This document shows positions 18,111-26,449 of a stretch of 64,000 nucleotides of DNA, one piece after another (within the stretch, counting starts at the first letter, position 1; every line of letters begins with the position of its first letter). A program made the translations under genes and the position numbers. This DNA comes from Beijerinckiaceae bacterium. Lineage in GTDB: Bacteria; Pseudomonadota; Alphaproteobacteria; Rhizobiales; Beijerinckiaceae. The DNA is taken from assembly GCA_947454485.1 (NCBI GenBank), contig CANGJJ010000003.1, forward strand, positions 186,001-250,000. Direction: 5' to 3'. Below the pieces are notes generated by a model. It saw only the letters and a program-made list of their open reading frames with translations, did no database searches and had not been told where the DNA came from.

Positions 18111-18584
18111 TTACTTCTTGGGGGTATTGTCACCGACATAGATCGGCTCGTCCTGCACCTTCAATTCGATGAGGACGTTTTCTTCGAGCGAGTCTTCGCA
18201 GAGCATGGAGCGATGCGCGATGCCCTTGGGGATCAGCAGCATGTCGCCGGGATGCATGGTCTTGGTGCCCATTTCAGTTTCCCAACGCAGCGCACCCTTC
18301 ACGCAGAAGATGATCTCGTGATCGTCAATATTGCGATGCCAGAAGCCCATATCTTCCTTCGAGCGCTTCGACACGTCGACCTTGCAGGTGTTGGACGTAT
18401 ACAGACGCAGCGGCGAACCATCGGCCTTGTCGTAATTGGCGGGGCGATACTTCTCGTCGAAAATGTTGAGCATGCGGAAGATCTCTTCACGCTCTGCAAC
18501 GCCTGCGTTGCGAACCGGCGGCTCGTCATGCAGCAGAACAACATTCTTGCCATTGATGGTTACGAGTTCACGAAACTTGGTCAT
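18111..18584 (-). CDS. cupin-domain protein
   Basis: A 157-residue single cupin. The metal-site motifs are GFWHRNIDDHEIIFCVKGAL (His-X4-His-X3 region) and MHPGDMLLIPKGIAHRS with the later His. Similar small cupins accompany ring-cleaving or lactone-processing enzymes, and the layout resembles half of homogentisate or 3-hydroxyanthranilate dioxygenases, so a dioxygenase or isomerase role is possible. I choose ATG 18584, with GGGAG upstream; longer frames run into the next gene. It lies between the metallo-hydrolase and alpha/beta hydrolase genes of the operon. Confidence 0.8.
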   Translation of the reverse strand: MTKFRELVTINGKNVVLLHDEPPVRNAGVAEREEIFRMLNIFDEKYRPANYDKADGSPLRLYTSNTCKVDVSKRSKEDMGFWHRNIDDHEIIFCVKGALRWETEMGTKTMHPGDMLLIPKGIAHRSMLCEDSLEENVLIELKVQDEPIYVGDNTPKK

Positions 18585-18600
18585 CACTGTCTCCCTTTCG

Positions 18601-19611
18601 TCAGTTGATATGCGTGTAGTGGTAGCTGTTGCCCGTGTCGACGAGTTTGAACTCACCCAGCGTGCACAGATAGTTGAGATGAGCGAGCGCCTCGCCCATG
18701 GCAAAGTAAACTTGCTGGCCATCCAGATCAGCACCAAACAGGCCAGCCATGCAGTCAGCCCCCGTCAGCGAAGTGCCCTTGGGCACCATGGCGCGGATTT
18801 TGTCGAGGCGATGTTCGTGATGCGCGCGCAATTCATCAATGCGCTGATGCAGACCACGGAAGGGCGCGCGGTGTGAGGGCAGAACCAAAACATCATCGGC
18901 CACATCTTGGCGCAGACGCGTCAGGCTTTTGAGATAGGCGTTCAGCGGATCACCAAAAGGATCCCAATAGACGAGGCTGATATTGGGCGAGATCTTCGGC
19001 AAGATCTGATCGCCCGCGATGAAGACGCCCTCCTCTTCGCAATAAAGGCTCGCCATAGCGGGGGAGTGTCCCGCACCTTGCACAACACGCCATGTGCGAC
19101 CGCCAATGAGGATTTGCTCATTGTCGGCAATGGTGCGGCAGGTGTCCGGCAATTCCACGCAGTCGGAATAGAGCAAAAAACCATCCGCATAAATTTTGAT
19201 GAGTTGTTCGCTCAATGCATGGCGGCGATAGAAGATGCTCGACTTGGCGACATTGTCCGTATGCAGATCAAGCCAGGCAAGCTGGGCCGCAAACCATTCA
19301 GGCGTTGTCATCCACGGGCGCACATTCCAGCGCTCACAGATCCAGCGACAGTTGCTCATATGGTCGGGATGAAAATGGGTGACGATGAGGCGCGTCACGG
19401 GCTTGCCCTTGAGCGCAGTTGACCACACCGATTCCAATTGCTGGCGCACGCTGTCGGCGGCAAAGCCGCAGTCGATCATCGTCCAGCCATCACCATCTTC
19501 GATGAACCACAGATTGATCTGCTTGAGGCCCTTGAAGGGCAGCCACGAATCCACGCGCAGGATGCCGGGGGCAACCTCTTCAACGAGTGGCGCTGTGGCG
19601 GCAAGGCTCAT
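18601..19611 (-). CDS. MBL-fold metallo-hydrolase
   Basis: A 336-residue metallo-beta-lactamase-fold hydrolase. The zinc motif is VTHFHPDHMSNC (HXHXDH), with further ligands in QGAGHSPAMASLYC and the Asp of FIAGDQILP. A C-terminal helical region (residues about 240-336) is typical of the larger members acting on thioesters, lactones or glyoxalase-like substrates. The start is ATG 19611, overlapping the stop of the upstream iron-sulfur subunit gene (ATGA), which implies translational coupling. Substrate unknown; the context suggests hydrolysis of a CoA thioester or lactone. Confidence 0.85.
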   Translation of the reverse strand: MSLAATAPLVEEVAPGILRVDSWLPFKGLKQINLWFIEDGDGWTMIDCGFAADSVRQQLESVWSTALKGKPVTRLIVTHFHPDHMSNCRWICERWNVRPWMTTPEWFAAQLAWLDLHTDNVAKSSIFYRRHALSEQLIKIYADGFLLYSDCVELPDTCRTIADNEQILIGGRTWRVVQGAGHSPAMASLYCEEEGVFIAGDQILPKISPNISLVYWDPFGDPLNAYLKSLTRLRQDVADDVLVLPSHRAPFRGLHQRIDELRAHHEHRLDKIRAMVPKGTSLTGADCMAGLFGADLDGQQVYFAMGEALAHLNYLCTLGEFKLVDTGNSYHYTHIN

Positions 19612-20099
19612 GCAGCACCCGCAGGCGCGCCATTGCGGCTGGCGACCACATCCATCACCGCATCGACGATATTGGAATAGCCCGTGCAGCGGCACAGATG
19701 GCCCCCGAGCACTTCAGTCACTTCCTGGCGTGTCGGATTGGGCGTACCAGCCAGATAATTGGTGAAGGACATGAGAATGCCGGCCGTGCAGAAGCCGCAT
19801 TGCAGCGCATGGTGGCGCTGAAAGGCCTGCTGCAGATCATTCATCGTCGTATCATCGGGCGCGAGCGATTCAATCGTCTCGATCTTGGCGCCATCGGCTT
19901 GCACGGCGAAGGTGAGGCAAGAGCGACCCGCAACGCCATCAATGATGACAGTGCAGCAGCCGCACACACCATGTTCGCAGCCCACATGTGTGCCAGTGGC
20001 TCCCAATTCATGGCGAATGAAATCAGAGAGCAGCATACGCGGTTCAGCCTCAGCCGAGGCCTTGCGCCCATTGAGCGTGATGGTGACGCGCTGTTTCAT
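19608..20099 (-). CDS. xanthine dehydrogenase family, (2Fe-2S) small subunit
   Basis: A 163-residue two-cluster ferredoxin-type subunit of a molybdenum hydroxylase. The plant-type cluster ligands are GCEHGVCGCCTVIIDG (with a fourth Cys in GRSCLTFA), and the second, helical domain has QCGFCTAGILMS and CRCTGYSNIVDAV. It shuttles electrons from the molybdenum site to FAD. It overlaps both neighbours (TGATG with the FAD subunit, ATGA with the MBL hydrolase). The subunit order L-M-S is like that of CO dehydrogenase-type and 4-hydroxybenzoyl-CoA reductase-type enzymes. Confidence 0.93.
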   Translation of the reverse strand: MKQRVTITLNGRKASAEAEPRMLLSDFIRHELGATGTHVGCEHGVCGCCTVIIDGVAGRSCLTFAVQADGAKIETIESLAPDDTTMNDLQQAFQRHHALQCGFCTAGILMSFTNYLAGTPNPTRQEVTEVLGGHLCRCTGYSNIVDAVMDVVASRNGAPAGAA

Positions 20100-20908
20100 C
20101 AGTTCAACTCCGCGACAACAGCAGGGGCGAGACGGCGCAGAATATCGGTGCGCATCTCCGCATCGGCGTGAATGTCGTCATTGACATCAAGGGTCGCAAT
20201 CAGCGCTTCGATCTCAGCGCTGACAGAGGCGCTCTTGGCCATGCGATGCACAACAGGGCTGCCAGCAACGCCGCCAATGCCAATCGTGATTTCAGTGGAA
20301 CTGGAGGCAAGCGCACCCACAGCCACCATGGCAAAGTCACCATGACGACGTGCGACTTCGCGGAAGGCGACCTTCTGTCCACCATGAATGGGGAAGCGCG
20401 CAGCAATGATCAGCTCATCGGCTTCTTTGGCAGTGGTGAGCATGCCGAGCTGGAACTCATGCGCTTTCAGGCGGCGCGTCCCAGCTTTGGAGGCGAGCAC
20501 AACTTCACCGCCCAGCATGGCGAGCGAGAGCGGAATCTCGGAGCTTGGGTCAGCATGAGCCAGCGAGCCGCAGACCGTACCGCGATTGCGCGTTTGGAAA
20601 TGGCCAACCCAAGGCATGCTGGCGGCCAGCAGCGGCAAGCGCGCAGAGAGTTCGGGCCAAGCCAGCAAACGATTTTGTGTGACGCCAGCGCCCACTTCAA
20701 CCCAATCACCATCCACGCGGATCTCTTTGAGCTCGGGGATGTGACGGATGTCGACGAGAAGCTCAGGCGCGACCAGTCGGAAGTTCATCATCGGGACGAG
20801 CGACTGACCGCCCGCAATGATGCGTGCCTCATCACCCAGACGGGCGAGAGCCTCAACAGCTTCAGCAACGCTCGTGGCGCGCAGATATTCGAAGGCCTTC
20901 GGCTTCAT
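20099..20908 (-). CDS. xanthine dehydrogenase family, FAD-binding medium subunit
   Basis: A 269-residue FAD subunit. FAD-binding marks are IIAGGQSLVPMMNFRL (residues about 35-50), then RNRGTVCGSLAHADPSSEIP for the second flavin-contact loop. The C-terminal CO_deh_flav_C-like domain follows. I set the start at ATG 20908 (GGAGG upstream), which overlaps the stop of the large-subunit gene by ATGA; an ATG at 21025 would lie inside that gene. It has no CO-dehydrogenase-specific feature that would name the substrate. Confidence 0.92.
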   Translation of the reverse strand: MKPKAFEYLRATSVAEAVEALARLGDEARIIAGGQSLVPMMNFRLVAPELLVDIRHIPELKEIRVDGDWVEVGAGVTQNRLLAWPELSARLPLLAASMPWVGHFQTRNRGTVCGSLAHADPSSEIPLSLAMLGGEVVLASKAGTRRLKAHEFQLGMLTTAKEADELIIAARFPIHGGQKVAFREVARRHGDFAMVAVGALASSSTEITIGIGGVAGSPVVHRMAKSASVSAEIEALIATLDVNDDIHADAEMRTDILRRLAPAVVAELN

Positions 20909-23346
20909 CGGCCAGCCTCCTTCATGAGTTTGTGGATTCGTTTGGGTGTCGCGGGCAGGGGGATATTCACCGAGCCCAGCGCATCGGCGATCGCATTGGC
21001 GATACAGACCGGCACGCTCATGCAATTGCCTTCACCAAGCCCCTTGGCACCCAGCGGCGTGAAGGGCGAAGGTGTTTCCATATGCAAGACTTCGATGGAC
21101 GGAATCTCGCAAGCCGTCGGCACGGGATAATCCGCGAATGTGCCGGTGAGGAAGCTGCCACCCTCATCATAGAGGAACTCTTCGAAGAGCGCAGTCGCGA
21201 TGCCCTGCACGAATGAGCCATGGATCTGGCCATTGGCAATCATCGGATTGAGCAAAGTGCCTGCATCATGCATCGTGACATAGCGATCCACCTTCACTTG
21301 GAAGGAGATCGGATCAATTTCGATGCCGCACATGTCGAACACAAAGCCATAGGTGAGAGATGTATTGATGCCATCCCCCGATGTTGGCGGCTCAAGCTCT
21401 GGTGGCGACCACACAGCAGTTTCGCGCAAGGCAGGCTCAACACCTTCTGGCAACATGATCGGCGACCAATGGGCCGTGCCGGCCACGCGGCCAAAGGGCA
21501 GCGCATTGTCAGGATTGGAGCGGCTGCGAACCTTGCCACCCTCCAGCACAACATCTTCGGGCAGAATATTGAGCTGCTTGGCACCAATCTGCGCAATCTT
21601 GTCGCGGATTTTGACCGCTGCCAGATGCGCCGCCACAGCGGTGCCGGGAGAGAAGCGGCAAGAGTAATTGCCGCTCGCAATGGTCCACTGATCTTTCTGC
21701 GTGTCCATCTCAAGATTGACGGTGATGTCATCGGTGCGCAGGCCCAGCGCATCCGCCACGATCTGCGAGAGAACCGTGATATGGCCCTGACCCTGAGAGG
21801 GCGTATCAGCGGTTACAGAGACAGCGCCGAGCGGATCAATATTCACCGTCGCCATGGAGACGGCGCCATTTTTCGGGCCAGACTTTTCGCGCGCCTTCAA
21901 TGGGAGAAGCGTCGACAAATAGCCCATATTCGACATGCCGGGCTCAACGACAGCGGCATAGCCAATGCCATAGATCTTGCCCTGTTGGCGTGCCTCATCG
22001 CGGCGCTTGCGCAAAGCTTCAAGACGCCCTTCGCTGAGCGCGATCTCGATGGCCTTTTGATAGTCGCCAGAATCATAGAGCGCGCCAGCGGCCGTGCGAT
22101 AGGGGAAGCTGCCGGCGGGAATGAGATTGCGCTTCATCACATCAAGCGGATCCATCCCCAGCTCAACACCAACGCGCTGCACGATCCGTTCGAGCGCGAG
22201 ATAGATCTGCGGGCCACCAAATCCGCGATTGAGCGCAGCAGGTGCCTTGTTGGTGACGACAATGCGATTGGCGACGGCCAGATTGCGAATGTCATAAGCA
22301 CCCGTCAAAGCGCCATGCATGCGATAGAGGGGTCCGGGCATGGGGGCGCGCAAAAACGCGCCGTAATCTTCGAGCTGGTCGAGACGCAGCGCCGTGATGC
22401 GGCCATCAGCCTCCACCGCAGCTTCCACTTGCGTGATGCGATTGGGGCCAGTGCTGGCGGCGAGCAAATGTTCGAGACGATCCTCCACCCATTTCACCGG
22501 ACGACCAACAATGCGCGCGGCAAGGCCCATCAAGACGACGAAGGGGAAGACCGAGAGCTTGATGCCAAAGCTTCCACCACTGTCAGGTGGTGTGCGCAGG
22601 CGCAGCTTGCTGCCCGCAATACGCAGCGCGCGCGACATCACCGGATGAGCTGAGAAGGGCCCCTGAAAATTCGCGAGCACATCATAGCTTTGGTCGGCGC
22701 GGCGATATTCGGCCACGACCACGAAACATTCCATCGGCGTATAGGAATGGCGCGGAAATTCGACCTCGAGCTTGACGATCTTGTGCGCCTTGGCAAAGGC
22801 CGCATCAGGATCGCCATAGACGAAGTCACGGCGCGACAATTCATTCGCACCGACAGGTTCGTGAACGAGAATGGCGTCAGGCTTGATGGCATCGCGCGGA
22901 TCAACAACCGCATCGAGCACATCATAATCAACCTCGACCAATTCAGCGGCGTCTTCGGCCACATAACGGTCGCTGGCGATGATGAGCGCCACGGGCTCGC
23001 CCACATAGCGCACGCGTTCTACCGCGAGCGACCATTGCGGGATCGGCTCTTTCACCGCGACGAGGAAGGGGTCGGAGAGCTTGGCAATCTCTTCGCCCGT
23101 GATGACGGCAGTGACGCCGTCCATCTCCAAAGCAGCAGCGGTGCTGATGGAGCGGATGATCGCATGAGCATGGGGGGAGCGCAGAACATAGGCATGGAGC
23201 GTGCCCGCAGGCACGGGCAGATCATCCGCATAGCGACCATTGCCGGTCAGCAGGGCCAGATCTTCCTTGCGCAATACAGACCGGCCGACATTCTTGCCGG
23301 TCGGGGCTTTGCCGCCCTTTGTATTTTGACCAAGCGGTGACGCCAC
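20905..23346 (-). CDS. xanthine dehydrogenase family, molybdopterin-binding large subunit
   Basis: An 813-residue catalytic subunit. Residues about 30-110 form the N-terminal domain (LTGNGRYADDL). Cofactor marks are PPDSGGSFGIKLSVFPFV, the loop NRGFGGPQIYLALERI, PSQGQGHITVLSQIVADALG, and the active-site Glu in GAKGLGEGNCM. It lacks the AYXCSFR loop of true CO dehydrogenase, so it is not CoxL. The start is GTG 23346, placed by GGGGAGG eight bases upstream; the ATG at 23409 would add an odd leader. It is the first gene of the operon. Likely role: hydroxylating or dehydroxylating an aromatic or N-heterocyclic acid or its CoA ester (inference). Confidence 0.92.
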   Translation of the reverse strand: MASPLGQNTKGGKAPTGKNVGRSVLRKEDLALLTGNGRYADDLPVPAGTLHAYVLRSPHAHAIIRSISTAAALEMDGVTAVITGEEIAKLSDPFLVAVKEPIPQWSLAVERVRYVGEPVALIIASDRYVAEDAAELVEVDYDVLDAVVDPRDAIKPDAILVHEPVGANELSRRDFVYGDPDAAFAKAHKIVKLEVEFPRHSYTPMECFVVVAEYRRADQSYDVLANFQGPFSAHPVMSRALRIAGSKLRLRTPPDSGGSFGIKLSVFPFVVLMGLAARIVGRPVKWVEDRLEHLLAASTGPNRITQVEAAVEADGRITALRLDQLEDYGAFLRAPMPGPLYRMHGALTGAYDIRNLAVANRIVVTNKAPAALNRGFGGPQIYLALERIVQRVGVELGMDPLDVMKRNLIPAGSFPYRTAAGALYDSGDYQKAIEIALSEGRLEALRKRRDEARQQGKIYGIGYAAVVEPGMSNMGYLSTLLPLKAREKSGPKNGAVSMATVNIDPLGAVSVTADTPSQGQGHITVLSQIVADALGLRTDDITVNLEMDTQKDQWTIASGNYSCRFSPGTAVAAHLAAVKIRDKIAQIGAKQLNILPEDVVLEGGKVRSRSNPDNALPFGRVAGTAHWSPIMLPEGVEPALRETAVWSPPELEPPTSGDGINTSLTYGFVFDMCGIEIDPISFQVKVDRYVTMHDAGTLLNPMIANGQIHGSFVQGIATALFEEFLYDEGGSFLTGTFADYPVPTACEIPSIEVLHMETPSPFTPLGAKGLGEGNCMSVPVCIANAIADALGSVNIPLPATPKRIHKLMKEAGR

Positions 23347-23523
23347 GCCCAAACCTCCCCGGCAATCTGGACCCGCCAATTGGGGATCCAGATAGAAATT
23401 TCCCTTCACCGCTCGCGCTCAAAGGTATTTGCGTATTATAATGCCAAAAAAAGGGGTGACAAGGCTGATAGGCCGGTTATCCATGGTGAGGAGAGGGCCA
23501 CTGGCCCGTGGAGCTTGGCTCAG

Positions 23524-23979
23524 ATGACGAAGGTAGTTGCTCAGGACGACATCGAGATTTGCGATGTGGCGCTTGAAGATATTCCCCAGATCATCGCGCT
23601 GGACGAAGAAATCACCAAGATTTCGAAGCCAGAGCTTTGGTACAGCTACTATGCGCCCCCCGGCCGCGCCCAACCCCGCTGGTTTCTGGTCGCCCGTCAG
23701 GCTGACAGGGTCGTGGGCTATATTCTGGGCGAAGTTCGCGCTTGGGAATTTGGCTCACCCCCCTGTGGCTGGATTTTCGCCATCGGCGTGGCGGGCGGGC
23801 ACCGTGTCGAGGGTGTGGGGACCCAGCTTCTCCATGCCATGATCGAGCGCTTCCGCACCACGGATGTGAAGATCATCCGCACCATGCTGCATATTGATGA
23901 GCATGTGCTGATGTCTTTCTTCCGCTCGCAGGGCCTGACGGCCGGACCATTCATCGAATTAGAAGCGCCGCTGGAATAG
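23524..23979 (+). CDS. GNAT-family N-acetyltransferase
   Basis: A 151-residue acetyltransferase, divergent from the molybdenum hydroxylase operon. It begins IEICDVALEDIPQIIALDEE, has central WFLVARQADRVVGYILGEVR and the acetyl-CoA loop VAGGHRVEGVGTQLLHAMIE (a Q/RxxGxG/A-like pattern), and ends with a helix FFRSQGLTAG. I choose ATG 23524 (GGAG ten bases upstream) because the longer frame from 23380 is not conserved-looking. The Rrf2 regulator gene follows 29 bases later, so the two are probably one transcript. Substrate unknown. Confidence 0.8.
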   Translation: MTKVVAQDDIEICDVALEDIPQIIALDEEITKISKPELWYSYYAPPGRAQPRWFLVARQADRVVGYILGEVRAWEFGSPPCGWIFAIGVAGGHRVEGVGTQLLHAMIERFRTTDVKIIRTMLHIDEHVLMSFFRSQGLTAGPFIELEAPLE

Positions 23980-24008
23980 GCTCACACCGCGCGCCGCAGG
24001 GACTTTTC

Positions 24009-24470
24009 ATGAAGCTCAATCAAGCCACACGTCTTGCCATCTGGTCCATCGTCGAGCTGGCCTCGCGCCCGGGCGAGCAGATCCCCGTCAATGACATTGC
24101 CGAGATCTACGGCATCTCCCAGCATCATCTGGCCAAAGTGCTGCGCACGCCCTCGCGCGCGGGCATTGTGGCCTCAACACGCGGGCCGGGCGGTGGCTGT
24201 GAATTCACCGGCAATGCCAATCGCATCACGCTCTATGACATCGTGCAGCTGTTTGAAGAAGAGCCGTTCGAAGATGAGAGTGGTGATGAGCCGCCAACGC
24301 CTGTGGCCGCTGAAGTTGCGCATGTGCTGGCTGAGATTGATCGCATCACCAAAGCCACTTTGCGCTCGGTGACTTTGCAGACCATCATTAAAAATGCGCA
24401 GCGCAAGCAAGAACGCTTGGCTGCGCAAAAAGAGGCTGCCGCAGATACAAAAAAGCCGCAGGCTGATTAA
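24009..24470 (+). CDS. Rrf2-family transcriptional regulator
   Basis: A 153-residue regulator. The N-terminal winged helix is MKLNQATRLAIWSIVELASR, with recognition helix ISQHHLAKVLRTPSRAGIV and wing RGPGGGCEFTG. Only one cysteine is present, so the three-cysteine iron-sulfur site of IscR or NsrR is absent and a redox-cluster sensor is unlikely; a small-molecule or cofactor-free mode is implied. The C-terminal helix ends in Lys/Ala-rich residues. It lies between the Mo-hydroxylase operon and the ubiD genes and may control either. Its stop codon sits in the loop of a terminator hairpin. Confidence 0.88.
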   Translation: MKLNQATRLAIWSIVELASRPGEQIPVNDIAEIYGISQHHLAKVLRTPSRAGIVASTRGPGGGCEFTGNANRITLYDIVQLFEEEPFEDESGDEPPTPVAAEVAHVLAEIDRITKATLRSVTLQTIIKNAQRKQERLAAQKEAAADTKKPQAD

Positions 24471-24484
24471 CCTGCGGCTCTTTT
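24454..24484. terminator. bidirectional terminator overlapping the Rrf2 stop codon
   Basis: A perfect 9-bp stem AGCCGCAGG/CCTGCGGCT with loop CTGATTAA; the TAA stop of the Rrf2 gene forms the end of the loop. A-runs precede it and CTTTTG follows, so it can serve this gene and the convergent ubiD gene. Confidence 0.85.
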
Positions 24485-24489
24485 GTTGA

Positions 24490-26028
24490 TTAGGCCAGAT
24501 CTTCTTTCGGGATCCCGGCAAGGCCGAGTTCTTCCCAGCGTGCATAGACCGATTTGCGATCATGCTCAGCAGGCCACACGGTTGGCGGGAAGCGCGCCCC
24601 ACCCAGATCCGGATCAGGATCATAATCAAGATTGATCGTCGCATCGATCAACAAGCGATTCCACTTACCCGTCCCGAAGAGATCCGCATTGCGGTCGCGT
24701 CGGCGTGTTGAGGGGTCAAGACCCGCGCCAAAGGTGGCAGGCATGATGACAATGTCATTTTCGCCAGCATTCACGCGGTATGCGATAGCCCAATCCACCG
24801 CCGCATAGTCGTGAATATTGATGTCGGAATCGACGACTGTGATGTGCTTGTAACGCACATGCGCAGCCGAACTGCCCCACACCGCATTGGCCACTTGCTT
24901 GGCTTGGCCGCGATAACTCTGATTGATCGACACGAGCAGATTGATGCCAGCTTGAACGGGCGGGCACCACACATCGGTGATGCCAGGAACGCCTGCGCGG
25001 TCGAGCACATTCCACGCTGTAGCGGCGCGCATGATCGACGAGCAGACCGCATTTTCAGAGAAGCTGCCGGGCATCGAGCCTTCAATCGTACCGCGCAGAA
25101 TGGGATCATTGCGATGCGTGATGCAGGTGACGCGCGCGGTGGGCTTGGGTGACTTGTCGCCCGCCACATAGCCAGTGAATTCGGCGAAGGGGCCTTCCAT
25201 CACATAGGTTTCAGGATCAAGGCCGATCATGCCTTCGATCACGATTTCTGCGCTGGCCGGCACATGAAGATCGATGGTCTCGCACTTCACAAGTTCAACG
25301 GGCTCGCCGCGAATGGCGCCGATCACATCGAATTCGCTAACGCCCTTGGTGACGGGCTGACCCGCGCAGAAGCCCATCGAAGGCTCCCAGCCAATGACGA
25401 AAGCAATCGGCATTTCCTTGTGGCCAGCATTCTTCCAAGCGGTGAAGTGATGGCCGATATGCTGGGCGCGCCACAGCAGGATCGGAATCTCTTTCGCGCT
25501 GGCGACCATGCCGCGATAGATGCCCACATTGACGACGCCGGTATGGGGATCTTTGGTGATGCAAGCGGCATAAGTGATGATGTAACGGCCACCATCGACG
25601 CGGTTCCACAGCGGCGAGGGGAAGTCGAACAGATTCACATCATCGCCCTTGAGGATATTCTCCTTCACAGGGCCGGTGTCGACGATCTTGGGCTCGATGC
25701 GCTGCGTCAGCAGATCGCGGCCAACCTTCACCAATTCACGCGGATGCGTATCAATCGGCAGGCCCAGCATGAGATTGAGGCGGCGATAGCTCGACAGGCC
25801 GCAACCAAAGATGCGGCGGCAGCGGCTCTCGGTCTTGTTATAATCCTTGATATTGTTGAACAGCAGGGCAGGGCCATCGCCAGCACCCTGGGCCAGGCGC
25901 ATCACGGTGCCCAGTTCCACATTCCAATCGACTTCCGCGTTCACTTCGCGGATTTCGCCAGTCTTGCGCAGCGCGTCGATCCAGCCCCTGAGATCCCCGA
26001 AGGCGACGGGCTTACGCTGAATGGTCAT
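24490..26028 (-). CDS. UbiD-family decarboxylase (copy 1, canonical active site)
   Basis: A 512-residue prenylated-FMN-dependent decarboxylase of the UbiD family, reversible decarboxylation of aromatic or unsaturated acids. The prenyl-FMN/metal site motif is VVNVGIYRGM (near residue 175), HIGHHF supplies a metal-ligand His, and EIVIEG followed by EGPFAEFTGY gives the metal Glu and catalytic loop. All canonical elements are kept. It is divergent from copy 2 across a 421-base gap. Length suits hexameric UbiD/FDC enzymes. Substrate unknown; the neighbouring acid-CoA ligase suggests aromatic acids or CoA thioesters. The prenyltransferase UbiX is not in the window. Confidence 0.93.
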   Translation of the reverse strand: MTIQRKPVAFGDLRGWIDALRKTGEIREVNAEVDWNVELGTVMRLAQGAGDGPALLFNNIKDYNKTESRCRRIFGCGLSSYRRLNLMLGLPIDTHPRELVKVGRDLLTQRIEPKIVDTGPVKENILKGDDVNLFDFPSPLWNRVDGGRYIITYAACITKDPHTGVVNVGIYRGMVASAKEIPILLWRAQHIGHHFTAWKNAGHKEMPIAFVIGWEPSMGFCAGQPVTKGVSEFDVIGAIRGEPVELVKCETIDLHVPASAEIVIEGMIGLDPETYVMEGPFAEFTGYVAGDKSPKPTARVTCITHRNDPILRGTIEGSMPGSFSENAVCSSIMRAATAWNVLDRAGVPGITDVWCPPVQAGINLLVSINQSYRGQAKQVANAVWGSSAAHVRYKHITVVDSDINIHDYAAVDWAIAYRVNAGENDIVIMPATFGAGLDPSTRRRDRNADLFGTGKWNRLLIDATINLDYDPDPDLGGARFPPTVWPAEHDRKSVYARWEELGLAGIPKEDLA

Positions 26029-26449
26029 CCTGAGCTCCTACCTCTATATGCGCTGACGCGCCGTCTTGATGTTTGATCTTGTAGCGCGCGCTGGCGCGCG
26101 GCGCATCCTGCGAAATGCAGAGCATCGCGTCATACGCCTTCTTTGGTATTCAAGCACCGATATTTCATTTTAGCAACGGCAGCTGACCATAATCCGCCTG
26201 CTTCGGGCGCCAGATCCCCAAAATCTGGTCTTTTGCCACCCGTTGACGGGCGTTCAGCCGGGTCGAACAGGGCTCGGCTTCGAATGAAAACTGCGTGATT
26301 GGCTGTGTAGAGCCTGTAATTCCGGACAGCTTATGCCGATTTTGCCTTTACCCCACTCGCGCGGCCATGGTAAGCAGACTTTCGAGCTTGTGCGCGGGAT
26401 CACCGCCGCACCGGTAATGGGTTACCAAGGATAAAGGGAAGGACGAGCC
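26029..26449. promoter_or_regulatory. divergent control region between two ubiD genes with a 19-bp palindrome
   Basis: No convincing gene lies in these 421 bases. Positions 26210-26228 read CCAGATCCCCAAAATCTGG, a perfect 6-bp inverted repeat with a 7-base spacer, typical in size for a dimeric regulator. A GCGCGC/GCGCGC hairpin lies at 26084-26099. TTGACG at 26243-26248 could be a -35 box for copy 2, though no good -10 follows at 17 bases. The two ubiD genes are probably controlled together from here (inference). Confidence 0.45.

Noticed and set aside
18585-18737. N-terminal extension of the cupin frame up to 18737
   Set aside because: It lies inside the MBL hydrolase gene; ATG 18584 has a good ribosome site.
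21220-22653. 477-residue plus-strand frame opposite the Mo-hydroxylase large subunit
   Set aside because: Composition is typical of an antisense shadow, and the minus-strand protein has all family motifs.
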